From: Wolfiporia cocos | Taxonomy: Eukaryota; Basidiomycota; Agaricomycetes; Polyporales; Phaeolaceae | Assembly: GCA_029448655.1 (NCBI GenBank) | Contig: JACCLO010000003.1 | Location: forward strand, 3,162,001 to 3,226,000 | Length of the DNA: 64,000 nucleotides | Direction: 5' to 3' | Shown: one piece after another, positions 35,010-47,417 of the stretch | Layout: every line of letters starts with the position of its first letter | How positions within the stretch are numbered: position 1 is the first letter of the stretch | Program-made: the position numbers and the translations under genes | Notes under the pieces: model-generated | The model's input: only the letters and a program-made list of their open reading frames with translations | What the model was told of the DNA's origin: nothing | Databases searched by the model: none

Positions 35010-37152
35010 CTACGATCCACTATCTCCATCAAGAGCTTTCAGGAGAGTCTCAACCTTTCTTGATCTGGTCCTGATCAAACACTTATATGATTGCGGGTGA
35101 CTGGTAAAAATCTCCCATGATCAACACTATGCATGTTCGATGGGCAGCTATGAATATACCTGACTGTTCCGCCTGTGTATTCAATTTTAGCTTCCAGTAC
35201 GACCCCATTCTCAACAGGTTTCGCGATGTCAAAGACAGCAAGCGACATGGCGCACATCAGAAATATGGATGCCTCCGCGAGATGAGCTCCTGAACAGTGA
35301 TATTGTGATGAATGTATATATTGAAAATGCCGATCACGTACCAGGGCAGGTGCTGGATCATCGATGAAGTTTTAGAAATGTCATTTCCGCTCGCAATACG
35401 CATCAGCTTACCGTCTGCCGAAGCCGAAAACGAGGTTGCGGGGGTTCGGCTCAGGCTGCAATCCTGTATCGGACGGCAGGAATCGCTCAGGCTTGAACTG
35501 ATAGGGCTCGGAATGGATATGTGGATCATGTAAATGTTTCCTGTAGCGATATCAAATGTCTTCAGTAGAACGCTGGGAATCTATGGCTCACCATATATTG
35601 GCAACAATTATAGATCCTTTCGGCAAGAAATAGTCCTCGAGAACGATGTCTTTTGAAAGGCGATGCGGAATACCTATAATGTATCACCAATCAACCCGGT
35701 CAGCCCACATTTCGGCGGTTCTCTTACCAATCGGAGTCACAGGGTTCCACCTCAAGACCTCAAGGCATATGGCGTTAATGTAAGGCAGATGTTCGCGATC
35801 AGATAGTTGAGGCAGTCTGTCGCATCCAACGACTCGATCAATTTCTTGCCTCGCCCTGTCTTGTATCTCTGGATAGCACATCATAGCGAGGAAGAACGAA
35901 CATATAGCCGAGACGGACTGAGAAGACTGGGTTAGACATCCGGATCTCAAACTTTACTTTGCTGTTCAATACCGTGTCGGCCCCACCTTTATAGAAACGG
36001 AGTTAACATTTCATATCCTATAGCATATCAAGATTCACAATCTGCAGGGAACCCACCAGCATAGAGAGAACCGGCAGTGTTCTTCACCATCTCTTCGTCT
36101 ACTGTGCTGTTGATCCTATCCATATTTGAAGATGTAAAGCTGGGCAAAGCGCAGCCGTCCGCCTAGAAGTCCGAATAGCATTAATGATATGTGTATGAAA
36201 ATTGAGAAACCATGCTTGCAATTTGCTTCTTGGCGAATTCGAAGGGTTTACCAAACATTTCATCCGCAAGCTTTTTGGCATCCTTAGCTATTGCCTTCCA
36301 GCCAGCTCCTGGCAGCCAGTCTGGTACGTATTGTACTGTTCGCAAAACGTCAATAATAAGCGTTAGAGTTCCAAGACCATAGCGCTGCATACAGGAGGGG
36401 AATAGGTCGACCAGCATCGCCCCAGGAGTAAGGATATGGGAAATAGCACGCATCGTCTCCTCGGCTGTTTTGAGCATCGGATCTTCATCCAACTCGACTT
36501 GATACCCGTATGCTAGATTCAAGATCAGAGCTCCGAAATGCCTACAGAATAATACTAATTAAACATTATGCGATTCGAATGAGCGCGAGCACCTACCGTC
36601 GGACTTCGTCTGTTACTTTGTCAGGCCTCCACCAGATGCGTGAGATGAACTGTGCCGTTTGTTGCTCTAAAATATGGGAGTAGGAAGCTACCGCAGTACG
36701 TGTGCCAAAACGCTGAACTATCAAACGGCGAAGTTCTCGGAGACGAGGATGATTGTAGTTGACTGTCAAGCCCGTACGATCCCATCCAACTAACGTATTC
36801 GCTACCACAGAAGGAGGACGATCGCTTGAGATCGCACTATTCTTCTCCAATAGCAGGTTCATATATGTTGCAGAGCTCAGAATAACGAAAGGCTGCCCTA
36901 GCACAGTCACGGAGACAATATCACCTGCGTGTATGAGATGAGTAGGCACATACACATTGATGACAAGAGTGTACCCCATTTCTGCGCCCATTTTGAAAAC
37001 GTTTCCCATTGGTAAGTTACAGGCATGTTGAATAGATTCCCGATGAGCGGTAAGCCTCTGGGTCCTGGTGGAAGATGAGCCGACCTGTACTTCCTCTGGA
37101 AGGTCCACTTGATTAGAATCAATGTCAGTATCAAACAACCAATTTCGAGCAT
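35010..37152 (-). CDS. Cytochrome P450 monooxygenase, membrane-anchored
   Basis: A haem-thiolate monooxygenase of the endoplasmic reticulum. The chosen start at 37152 gives an N-terminal anchor (MLEIGCLILTLILIKWTF) followed by the Pro-rich hinge LPPGPRGLPLIGN. Other landmarks are the C-helix H-P-R-L-R-E-L-R-R; the I-helix AGSLYAGGADTS, assembled across introns near 35970-36080; the K-helix E-V-L-R (about 35733-35744); F-K-P-E-R-F; and the haem loop F-G-F-G-R-R-T-C-P-G, whose Cys comes from a small exon between introns at about 35310-35410. The last exon ends KALDGDSGS at 35010. All core residues are present and the frame is continuous through about 14 short introns, giving about 510 residues. 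It resembles the broad group of basidiomycete P450s annotated as O-methylsterigmatocystin oxidoreductase-like. I cannot assign the CYP family. No partner reductase or backbone gene is adjacent. Confidence 0.88.
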
Positions 37153-38830
37153 CGTGTGAGTGCGTAGATCAATATTCCAACAGAGTTCAGCAAAGAGATA
37201 GCAAAGGAGATCAGATGTCAATACGAAACAGCGAGAGGATTACCACAACAAGTTATATGCCGGGAGCTCATGCGAGCACTTTTGTACGTGTACATAGCGC
37301 CCTGGCACTTCCGGATGTCCGAACCTTGGCTTTTGGCTTCTGCGAATGTTGGCACGCCAGAGGTCTAGGTTCGCACGCTGTAAAGGCAGGATATCAAATT
37401 GGCAGTATATCCATGCAGCCGCTTTAGCCTGGTGACATTTCAGGTTCGCAACCAAATGGCATAAGATTGGTAATCCTGCTTTCGGTAGAGACTTCGATCC
37501 ACTTCATACTGATCACGACTGTGTGGAGACTTCACTTTAGCACAATCAGTAGCCTCTGTGATATGACCTGACCGATGGGGTATGCACAAAAGTATCGTAA
37601 TATCTATGCAGCAAATGTCACATTCTTGCACACCGAGATTGTTATCCTGGAACTTACATCAACATGCATCTGTGACACCATACCGGATTGTACGGGAGTC
37701 GCGCATGAACAAATTCGGGATAGCTTTTACAAATAAAGACCATAATCGGAATGGAACATCTGGGCCCAACTGCATCAATGATCTCTGTACCTAGAGGCGG
37801 AGTTACTCAATACCTGTAACCTGTAACCTGTTATTTGTATTGAATCTCCATTGATTGGTCTTCCTGCACTGAATCTGTCAAAAAGCGAATGCAATGCTGC
37901 AAACCGCCGGAAAGGGCACAAACAAATGTGTGCACGGATAAAGCGGGGAGACCCTCAGTCCTCTTGCCGGTCCCATACTATGTTCGCTTCTAGCAATCCT
38001 ATCAAGATACGCGGGACGAAAGGTTCTCTGCTGCATCAAGGGTCATTGCTGCGTCATCAGTTAGCCGCTGTACTGGGAGGATCGGGTAAACCCTCGGTAA
38101 GCTGCGCAAGGGTATGGCCGTTGCCGATCTTCTGTCTAACCTGAACGCATGCGGAGAAGGACTACTTAGGACAAATTGCAGGCAGCAGTATGCCGCGCAA
38201 GGCTTGCTCGGACGGTGGAACGCCAGATATCTTGGGGAAGGGGCGCCGTGCGCACAATAATGTATGTACTCTTAGGTATGTACTCTTAGAAACTAGCACA
38301 GTATGTAGATCATGTTCTATAGATTGACAACTACTTTGAAAGAAAGAAGAAGAAAAACAGCCGGCCTGATTTAATGGACAACGGATTGATGTACCGACGC
38401 GGACGTCGGCCGCACTACAGTGGCAAAAACCCGTACTGGTCAAAAAGACACTCTACCAAGTCTTCATCTCTTTTGGGGCCCAGGTCGCCATCCTCATCCG
38501 CAGGGAGCCAGCTCTCACGCATGCACAGCCGACCCTGGCTGTCCCCGTGCTCGGACTGGGACTGATTATGAATATCTTTCTCCTCACCATCAAATTTATC
38601 TTCACTCCAGTATCGCTTCCATGACTTCTACTCTGGGCTCTACATCAACGGAATTCTCTGCGGGATCCTCGTCTTGGAATGAACCGAGCACGCCAGCAGG
38701 CATGCACATGTCATAGTAGTACTAGTACCTTTGTGTCCGACGCCACCGGGTATAATATTGGATAGCAATCGGGTTGCTATTGGCTAGCAATTCGATTGCG
38801 ATCAGTCACAATAGAGGTGTTTTTGCTAAC
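37153..38830. other. Gene-poor region at the edge of the transposon island
   Basis: No intact gene. One short stretch resembles the end of a MYND zinc finger (listed separately). Short duplicated words such as the repeated ACCTGTAACCTG at 37814-37830 and tgtactcttag at 38267-38289 are visible. Confidence 0.45.
37877..37950 (+). pseudogene. Possible relic of a MYND-type zinc finger
   Basis: The + strand reads S-E-C-N-A-A-N-R-R-K-G-H-K-Q-M-C-A-R-I-K, which resembles the final part of a MYND finger (C-x(6-7)-W-x2-H-x3-C), with R in place of the usual W. No upstream C-x2-C half and no exon structure were found, so this is at most a fragment. It could also be chance. Confidence 0.25.
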
Positions 38831-41258
38831 GATGATTCCCAGTGAGAATCTGATGTATTAAAAAATATCCAAATGAATCCTCATATAACTAAATGTATCC
38901 ACAAAAGTTCAATATATCAAAATGTATACAGCGCAATCGAAATGTATCCAGCAGCTCATGTGACCTGGTGAGCAGATTGACATGTGCCAATGAGCGACAG
39001 ATCTTACCATAAGGCCTCTGCGTAACGCGTTAACGTTGCGTACGCGTAAGGTAGTTACATATAAAGGATCCCCATGTAGATTGCTTCGGATCCACGCGCT
39101 TATGTCGTTACACTTTCATACCGCCGCACTACTGTATGCGCATCCCTCCATATCCCTACCAAAATAATCACAACTCACAATGCTTCGAGCCTCCATATAT
39201 AAAATTGATAACAAAGGAACAAGGTATATTTTTGTGGCTGCAATCAACAGTTCCCGAAGAGAAATCTGCATTCTGTGACCAAAGGTACCTACTGCAGCCA
39301 TGCCAAGTTTCGAGCTCACTCGCTTGGGCAACAGAGCCATTGCATGCATGTTGAGTTTTTTTTTTCTTATGTAAGAATACGGCAAATGTGTCTATGCTGA
39401 TAACGCGGTTCCCGTCCGAGTCCTTGTCTTCCTATGGCATTGTGGCGTTGTAGCCACATCCCTTTATGGCAATGCTCTTACACCTAGCGTCACTACATTG
39501 TCTTCCATTAATGGCTTCATTTTAGGTTCCTTCACCTACTCTGCCACCCCTTGAACTTTATTTCTCTCACTACACATAAGCAGGCTTGCGGTGTGGTGCA
39601 ATCTTGTCTTCTCCCTGTGTTTTTCTCATATATAGTTAGTCTCTGGGTCTTGGCGGGGCAACACCATCCCCTCCAGCTTCGAGAGGAGCCAAATGACCAC
39701 ATGTGAGTAGACATCCACCCGTGAGTACTTGAGTTGTTATTTTTTATTTAATTTTGTCTTGTCTACCTACATTCACTCAGTACATGACCGTTCCCATTGT
39801 GAGATGTAACTGCCGTGGTGAACAGACTGGTACGTGTTGAAGTTCAGGTGGTGCCTATTTCAGCTATTGATACTGCCTGGCATTCCTCTAGTTCGAATGT
39901 AATGGGATCTCAGCAAACATGTAAGGTATGTACATTTTCGTTCCTTGACTATATACCCTGCGCGCCCCTTTTCCGTAACCAGGTGTGTATTGCACCACCT
40001 TCCGGTCTGGGCTCACTCTGCCACCTTCCCTTTTAGGTTGTTCCCCACCGTGGTGACGAGATTGCACCCGTGCGCCACGCCCGCACCTCCAACAGTATGT
40101 ATTCTCATAACTTCGAAATATACTCATTCATACAGTGCAGATGCAATACAATTCTGTGAACATGTGAAAACTGACAGTTTTCCGTAGTAGGGATTGGGGA
40201 CAGGGAGCGGGCATGGGTGGAGCATGGATGTGGGTAGATTGGGATATTTCTGGGGTGCATTTGGGTAGTATATGTCAATACTTTTGTGTACATTAGGCTA
40301 CATCTGAATACATACCCTGATGTAGTGAGCTATACTGAGCTACATTGAAGGATATCTCTGGACCTTCTTATGCAACCTTGAAGATACATTCAGATATATT
40401 TGATGTTTCAAAACTTATCCGACATACATTTGGATACATCTAGTGTAGATGAGATACATTGTGTGAGCGTCTACGATGTATCCTAATGTAGTCTATGGTT
40501 CACGTTACAGTTGACTATCTAGTAATGCATTAGCTAGTAATGCATATGATCTCATAATGCATAGCCTGAGCCGGGGACCGATCTCGTCCCCAAGGTGTTA
40601 TGCATAAATTTCTGATATTGCATAACGCATGCCCGAAGTTGGGGTTATGCATTATTAGATTTGCTATATTTGGTAATTTAGTACACGCATAGTATGGTGT
40701 GACTTCGTCAGCTCTCCCTGTAGACGACTGGAAGCGCAAACCGTGCCCTGCAAAGAAGCCCTATGCCCATCCTACTGCTGAGGAAAAGCCACCAGATGCC
40801 ATCAAAGAGCCTAGGTCTTCAGCAGTCAAGCCAACAACGAAGCAATCTCACTCTTCATGACTGTTCTGTCCTCAGTTTGCAGAAGCTGAGGGTGTCTCAG
40901 TACTTGTTCTCCAGCAGCAGTTGCGGAAGCTACGAGACCATTTACATCACATTAACTTTGATCCACAAAAGCAGAGCACGCTAGATAGGTACTGGCAGGA
41001 TAGCAGTAGTTCGGCAGACGTATAGTGGCACTCAATGCGATGTTGATGTGACAGAGCATGACGTACCTGCGCGGGGAAGTCACATATGATCACAATGAGT
41101 CACACTATGTCACGGATCTGATCACGCATAACACCTCATAATGCATAGCAAAATCCGGGGACCAACGGTATGCATTACTAGATAGTCAACTGTATATCCA
41201 AATGTATCCGATGCATCCGGATACATTTAAATACATTGGATTCTCACTGGGGATGATT
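38831..41258. mobile_element. DNA transposon, 2,414 bp (38838-41251), with 7-bp target duplication
   Basis: The element begins CCCAGTGAGAATC at 38838 and ends with the inverse, GATTCTCACTGGG, at 41251. The match continues imperfectly inward (about 22 bp). It is flanked by a perfect direct repeat GATGATT (38831-38837 and 41252-41258). Inside both ends lie clusters of the word AATGTATCC or its inverse GGATACATT (38860-38960 and 40300-40500, 41200-41240), a subterminal repeat pattern seen in hAT-like and KDZ-like elements. The interior (39.1-40.5 kb) has no intact transposase frame, so it is non-autonomous or decayed. A second element is inserted near its right end. Superfamily is unassigned: 8 bp is usual for hAT and KDZ, and a 7-bp duplication is off by one. 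Confidence 0.8.
40506..41194. mobile_element. Nested TA-flanked element, 685 bp (40508-41192), Tc1/mariner-pogo type
   Basis: It has perfect 23-bp terminal inverted repeats beginning CAGTTGACTATCTAG (40508-40530 and 41170-41192) and a TA dinucleotide on each side (40506-40507, 41193-41194), the target duplication of the Tc1/mariner/pogo superfamily. The interior holds further short copies of the TIR words (AGTAATGCAT) and one region (about 40740-41000) that is open for short stretches but has no recognisable transposase. It interrupts the subterminal repeats of the larger element and is therefore the younger insertion. Confidence 0.8.
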
Positions 41259-42607
41259 ACGAATCGGCTTTTTCCGAGGAGGCGCAAGAACGAGGAGTTG
41301 TGGAGTGCGGCATCATTACATAATCCCCCACAGTGTTATGTACACTCGTTATATAATGACGCTTGTCAGTTTATTCGCACGTCGTTTCGACGCGTCGATC
41401 TTCCGAGCCAACGTTCCGAGCCAGTAAGCGCCCAATGCAATTGTCTAGATTCTACGCACTATCACACTCTGTGTCATAGGAATAGGAAGGGCAGTGAAGA
41501 CATGTAATCCTGTGTCCTACGTCTGTGGAATAGTGGCTGGAACAAGGACGACATTTGCAAGATTCTAGCAGTCTCACGTAGCAGACTAGCGCCGCAGTCT
41601 TTACCTCTGGCGGTTCATCTTCCGTGACTTCGGCCAGGTCGTCAAACCTCCATCACCGTTTCAAGAACGTACTTGCATAATTACTCGAGCTGTGATGGAT
41701 TCTATTCACAAGGTGCGTGTATCATAGTCACTGCTATATTCTAGTTCATCAAACTCATTTTCGTCGATTTCCTCATCAGAATTTGTGGCATAGGAGGGTG
41801 TATTCATCATGAAATAGCTTGTACTCGTCTGCAGAGGGTACGGACATCTCGATGTCAGGAAAAAGTGCTTGGGATGAAGGAGTGAAAGGGCGAGAGACGG
41901 GCGCTTATGGGCGCTTACTGACTCGAAACATTGGCTCGGAAGATCGACGCGTCGAAACTATTCTCGGTCCCAGACGTTCGGAGCGGCGCCACACGGATGA
42001 GGCCGAGCGGACATCGGAAACATTACAGCGCGACCCGAGCATTTTCTTTTCGATGGTGTCATTATATTCCGGAACAACTGTAATCTCAGAATATAGGCAA
42101 CATGCATGGTAACAGGTTTTGCCGCCGTCGTTGTTGGTTATGCTTTCGGCGTAAATTTCCGCACATCTGTGGGCAAAAGATAACAGTACTTGGATACAAC
42201 GGTCATTAGTATGCGTCGCGATCAAGGGCTAAGTGCTAATCGACCAGCCGGCCCCGCCACTAATGAAATAAAAGACGTCAGATACTATTGCTCCTCAAGG
42301 CCTCATGCAAGGCAAAGCTAGGCCTTAACTTAACCGTACGTTCCTCATGATAAAAAATAGAGTCATTACACACGTGACCAGGCAGGCACCCATAAGTAGC
42401 GTGCGCAGTTCCATTGTAACTTAACCTCCTCACATTTTATACGTGACCCCCAACTCCCGACTATGCGAATCATGCCCTGCGCATCAGCTATACCCTCTGC
42501 CCCTCGTCCCCATCCTAGGGCAGTACACTGGGATTCAAACGCCCTCGTCTCGATAGAAAGGGATCAGGGGGGCACGGATTTACAATATACACACTTATGC
42601 GCCTTAC
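41259..42607. other. Non-coding part of the transposon island
   Basis: No gene was seen. The stretch carries a 51-bp inverted repeat pair (listed separately) and otherwise unstructured, moderately AT-rich sequence. Confidence 0.4.
41384..41958. repeat. 51-bp inverted repeat pair, 575 bp end to end
   Basis: The left arm 41384-41434 and the right arm 41908-41958 are inverse copies with 48 of 51 positions identical. The core includes GTTTCGACGCGTCGATC. All three differences are C/T transitions when both arms are read in the left-arm orientation. The 473 bp between the arms contain no recognised gene. This may be a MITE or a fold-back element. No target duplication was identified beyond the arms. 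Confidence 0.6.
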
Positions 42608-42886
42608 CGATGCACTGAACCACAGATCTATCGGGGAAGCTCTCCGGGACATCGACCATTACAATAATAAGTTCGGTCTCTTGCTCAAGAAACACGTGAA
42701 GTCCAACATTATCCGCACGCATTGCTACAGATCTTGCAATACGTGATTTTTCAAACTCCTCTCCACTATAGTCTTCCTGAACTGTCAGCAACTTCCATAA
42801 AGCATGCCTGACCGCGCAGTGGCTTATCTGAGGCGCCGACTCAACAAACTCGGCGGCCAGATCTAGGTAGCGGGGTACAACTTGGA
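42608..42886 (-). pseudogene. Orphan coding-like exon of unknown protein
   Basis: On the minus strand an open segment of 279 nt is bounded by an acceptor (AATAGGCAG) and a donor (G|GTAAGG). It reads VVPRYLDLAAEFVE, HALWKLLTVQEDYSGEEF and IIVMVDVPESFPDRSVVQ, which looks like genuine globular protein. No matching exons were found on either side within reach, so it is either part of a decayed gene or of one whose other exons I failed to see. The family is unknown. Confidence 0.3.
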
Positions 42887-45282
42887 CTGCCTATTGGTAT
42901 CAGGCTGATTTGACAGATATACTCTGATATGTGTATTTATTCTAGGTCGCACTTGGCAGATGTAGTAGAAGGACGAAAGCAATTGTATAATGCCAAGACT
43001 ACCTCTGATTCTGTGCAAATCACCATCATGCGCATCAAAATGCCCATGAGCATTTCTTCAGTCACCAGTGCGGCTGGCATACAATGATGCAAGATGTCAG
43101 CAGCACAAGTTACAGGACTAGCAGGTCATGGCATGAGAATAGTTCTCATCACAAGCATTCCTCCACTGGCAGTACAAGCATGGTGGCTGGGCTGTCAAAT
43201 TTCAAATTTGGATGTCAAGCTGTAGAAGTGTGCAAGTCCGATGTCGGTGCTCAAGGCGGCAGATCTGAATGGTGTCGAGAGAAACATATATCACCGTGTC
43301 ATGCGATTTGTAGGAGTGAAAATATCAAGGACCTGTCATGAGTGCCACTTGATGACTCGTAACGGACTCGATCTTGCCGCGCACGTTCGAGTAGCGAATA
43401 TCGTTGAGGTAAATACAACAGCCTAATGTAAATCTCAATTATTGAACCAAGTACCGAGTGCACAGGGAGGAAATGTTACAAGATTCGTCCCTGGCTGTAC
43501 AAGTACCTTTGTGTTTGTGGCACTGCTAACCAGAGTGCTCATGCAGCCATAGACATTTGTTGTCGTTCAAACGCTCAACAGAGCTCAGAGCAGAAAAGGC
43601 CGAGGCTCTTCTCCCCTCGATCAAGATCACAATAGGTATAGGCACTTTGACACTGGGCGCATGTCCCAATAAATGATGAGCAATTCTATCAAATACTATC
43701 GATTGTCTTCGAAGTCCCCGTCGGGACTGCCGCAGTTGATCTGATGGTGCTGTGGGGGGTAACAATATCCTGTGTCCCGCGAGAGATAAGGACGTGGAGG
43801 AATAAGCTGCTCAATGGCCCCCATACCTGGCACCCCGCCCGAGCCATTACGCACTTAGGTTGAGTATGTATCAAAGATGGCACCGATGTCTGCAGCATTC
43901 GGCAGAGGCAGAGGAGGCTTGGTACCGTCTGCATCACAATCTCTTTGAGACAGGAAACTGACGGCTAGTCCATCCCGAGGGCGCAAAGAATAGCACTTGA
44001 GGGTTTGTCAGAAACCATACAAGCACTGGGAATGGTACGTGATGCCACACGAGTGTTTGGTATTTGTCGGACTTGGTGGCATCAGTTGGAAAGCGGGGCG
44101 ATAAATAGCTCATCTGCAGACGTGATAGGATCACGGTCGATAGTCACTGCAGCTCGAACATACTCTGCACAGACGAGCTGAATTAACCACTCAGACGAAG
44201 TCAGACGTTGCGCAAGAATAACGTTGTACTAAAGCATTTAGCTAACTGCTAAAGGCAATATATGACAGCTTCACTCTTCACTTGCATTCTGTTGATGTCT
44301 TTGTCATTGGTCTTGTCTCTATCGGTATGCCGGGCTGGGGTATTCCGCTCGCGGGAACATGTGGAGCGCTTTAAGCAGAATCCAGAACTCCAGATATACA
44401 GACCGGTGACCAAAAGCGAGAGATAGGGTAGAGCAGTATGCTCTCCTCCAAGTACGAGAGCGGGGAGGGTGAGAGTGCGAGTGACCGGAATCCTATCACA
44501 GCAAGCCAAGCAATATGATGTGAGTGTGTACTAATCGTCTCGAAGGAAGCCTGAGATCGCGCTGTACATCCGAGAGGCAGCCTGATGGCTGTAAACAAGG
44601 TAGCGTCGCATACAGAGACAAAGTCAGGATGGGGACGAGACGTTGGCAGAAGCAGAGACCAGGAACAGAATGCAGTGGAGGTAGTAGGTGCGGATGCGGA
44701 ATTAAGCTAATGGAGATGGCCCCAGGTCGTCGTGGAAGTCGGCAATGCCGTTGCGGCGGGCGCAGGGGCTGTCCGAGGTTACGCGCACATAGGGTACCGC
44801 CTACCTTTGACCTACCTACCGTCATTCTGGGTGTCTCCACTCACCTCGTCTACGGTGACATTTGTCAATCACGAGTCACAACGCACGAGTGGGTCATACT
44901 TGGCTAGTTTTGACTGTGGCAAGTCCGAACTCACCAACGTGTCAAGGCAGCAGAGCTGAAGGGGCTATGGAAATTCATGTCTTGACGGTTGAGAGAGTGG
45001 AACATCGAATACTGTCAGCATCAAGCCTCATGCTAGATCAGTCACGAGTACTTGACGTTTGTCGCAGCGTTCTCGACAACTATAATACGCAGCTACGTAT
45101 ACGCACAGCGAAAGAACCAACATATCCATGTAGGAGCGCACAGTAGCATTTGGCAGCGCACGGTAGTAGTCTACAGACATCAGTGTCACAGAACATCTCC
45201 TGCCTGGCCAGAAATTATCAGCTCCCCATCTGACAGTAAGAACGAATGTACTGCACCGCCATTGTCCTTCTCTATTCCCGTA
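42887..45282. other. Gene-poor region downstream of PRP4
   Basis: Several 60-110 codon frames occur on the minus strand (43.5-45.2 kb), some with hydrophobic stretches, but none could be joined into a family I recognise. Possibly a decayed membrane-protein gene. I call nothing. Confidence 0.4.
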
Positions 45283-47253
45283 TCAGATGAGCGTCTCGTC
45301 CGGCGCGAACATCTGGAAGTTGCGGTTAAACGTTCCCGACGCGAGGTACTTCCCGTCGTTCGATAGGTCCACACTCATCACCTTCCCTCCATCTGTCGGC
45401 AGAGTCCTCAGCAGCTGCCAGTCGTCCGCGCTCCACAGCTTGACGAGGCCGTCATAACCAGCGCTAACCATGTACAACCCGGCGCGGTACGTCCGCTCCT
45501 CCATGTCCGCCTTAGCGCGATCCTTCGCTTCCTCCGTGTCAGTGCTGTCCATCGGGTCGTCCGGGGGGTTGGAGAGAGGAGCGTAGGGCAGGTCCTGGCC
45601 GTGGAAGAAGCGCACGTCGGCGACATTGGAGAGATGCGCCGGGATCGTATACAGTGCTTTAAGGGACCGCATGTCCCAGATGCGAATTGTATTGTCCCCA
45701 GAGCCTGTCGCAATCTGGTATCTGCGCGTCACAGTAAGCCTCGAACTAAGGCATTTAGGCGCGAGCCTCATGCTACTCACCCATTCGGCGAGAACGCAAT
45801 CGAATATATTGGTTCAACATGTCCGTCCAATACCATTGCCGTTCTCCCTGTCCGGAGGTCCCAGACACGACCGATTGCGTCCAACCCTCTGAAGGTGCCA
45901 TGAGCCGCGACGATCGCCTAGTCGTATGACTACATACCCAGACGCAGCCAGCGCTCCGTCTTCCTGGAACTCGACTGAATAGACTTCCTTCGAGTGCCCT
46001 TCTTGCAATAACAGCTCCTTCGCGGTTGCGACGTCCCACAATCTCCACGATGTGTCGAAGCTCGCACTTGCGACATAATTCCCGCACGGATGGAAAGCGA
46101 CACGGCAGATGCGGTCTGCATGACCTTTCATGACGGCCAGAGGGGTCTCGCTGATTATTGAGTGAGTTTACAGATCTCGGGAGATTTACACAACATGAAT
46201 ATACCTGTTCAGTGACCACAGATTGACAGTCATATCACCGGCGCCACTGACAAGGTTGACAGCATCTGCGCTTTGCGTCAGCGTGGCTTGCGGGTGCCAC
46301 GCGACTCCGCCAACGCGGTCATTATGCCCTGGTGGTCGGTGAGAACAAGAACAATGCAAGCTGAGCAGACATATACCTCGTAGTGTCCGTATAGGCGTAC
46401 AGTTGGGCACATTCCACAATTTGACGTTTCCGGACCAGCTACCTGTCGCGAGAATTTTACTGTCTGGAGAGAAGCGCACTTGCGATATTGGCCGCTCATC
46501 GCCAATCTGCGATCCCAACTCTGCGAAACGCTACACGGCAGATGTTCTAATGGTCAAATATCTGCGAACTTGCTTATGTATTCACCTTCACTTCGGCAAA
46601 AATCTTCTTGCGAATATCAATAATGCGCCCGAGAGGTATCTTGCTGTCTATTCGCTGCTGAGCGACTCGTTTTTGAGCTCTACAAGGGGACAAGGGGACA
46701 AGAGACGCAGTAAGCACCTTCCTGGCTTCCACCTATTTGGAACGAAATTCCAACCTGGGCAGAGAGTACTCCGCAAGCCGTCTGCGCGCCTCAAGCAGCT
46801 CGAGCGAGCCGGGAGTGTAGAATTCTTCCACCTGAGTGCACACGTTAGTCAGCAGCAGGATATGAAAGCTTTGATGCGCACCTCATCTTCGCTCTCCTCG
46901 CTGGTAGACTCCTCGTCGACCTGCATCGCATCGTCCCCGCGCGCCGCATTAATTTGGGACAGAACATATATGAGACGATCACGCCGGTCTGCCGCCTACG
47001 TGAGCTGTAAGAGAAGCGTTCAGCTATCAACGCCATAGTAGACTGAACTCACTCGTTCACCGAAGAGCGTGATGGGCTCGCCTATTTCTCGCAGACGAGC
47101 CTTTACGCGATTGTCGTCTGTAGGGACCGCGAGGCTACGCGCCTTCTTCTTGCGCTCAAGCTCGTCGAGCAGCACCTTGTTCTCGAGACGTGCACGCTCG
47201 GTGCCAAGATAATTGCCATCATCGATGAGTGTGTCGAGGGTGAGTTCCGACAT
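45283..47253 (-). CDS. PRP4: U4/U6 small nuclear ribonucleoprotein Prp4 (WD40)
   Basis: A core component of the U4/U6.U5 tri-snRNP that bridges U4/U6 snRNA proteins during spliceosome assembly. It starts at 47253 ([13 protein letters not shown]). The N-terminal SFM/PRP4-like domain contains [17 protein letters not shown] (about 47060-47110) and continues with [15 protein letters not shown]. The WD40 propeller spans 46500-45290, with blades such as [58 protein letters not shown] and [19 protein letters not shown]. The C-terminus is the typical [12 protein letters not shown]. An acidic insert lies in the blade at about 45490-45590 ([20 protein letters not shown]). I estimate about 510 residues with about 8 introns. 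It is divergent from PMT4, 164 bp from start to start. Confidence 0.93.
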
Positions 47254-47417
47254 GGTCGTCTGAGAGATGGGTTCGTGAGTGGCTGTTGGCCCAGTTTAGG
47301 TTACGCTAATATATGTCTGTGCTAAAATCAGGCAGCTAAAGTTATCTACCGGCGGCTAGATCTGTAGTCAATCGACCTGCACGCGTCTGTACGCGCTCAT
47401 ACATTCTCCTTTCCGCC
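47254..47417. promoter_or_regulatory. Shared divergent promoter of PRP4 (-) and PMT4 (+)
   Basis: Only 164 bp separate the two start codons, so both genes must initiate from this segment. No clear TATA box is visible; gctaatatatg (47307-47317) is the nearest candidate. Confidence 0.6.

Noticed and set aside
43500..45200. Minus-strand frames with hydrophobic stretches that could be a second multi-span membrane protein.
   Set aside because: I could not join them in phase over plausible introns, and none showed the family signature seen in the gene at 58348-59515.
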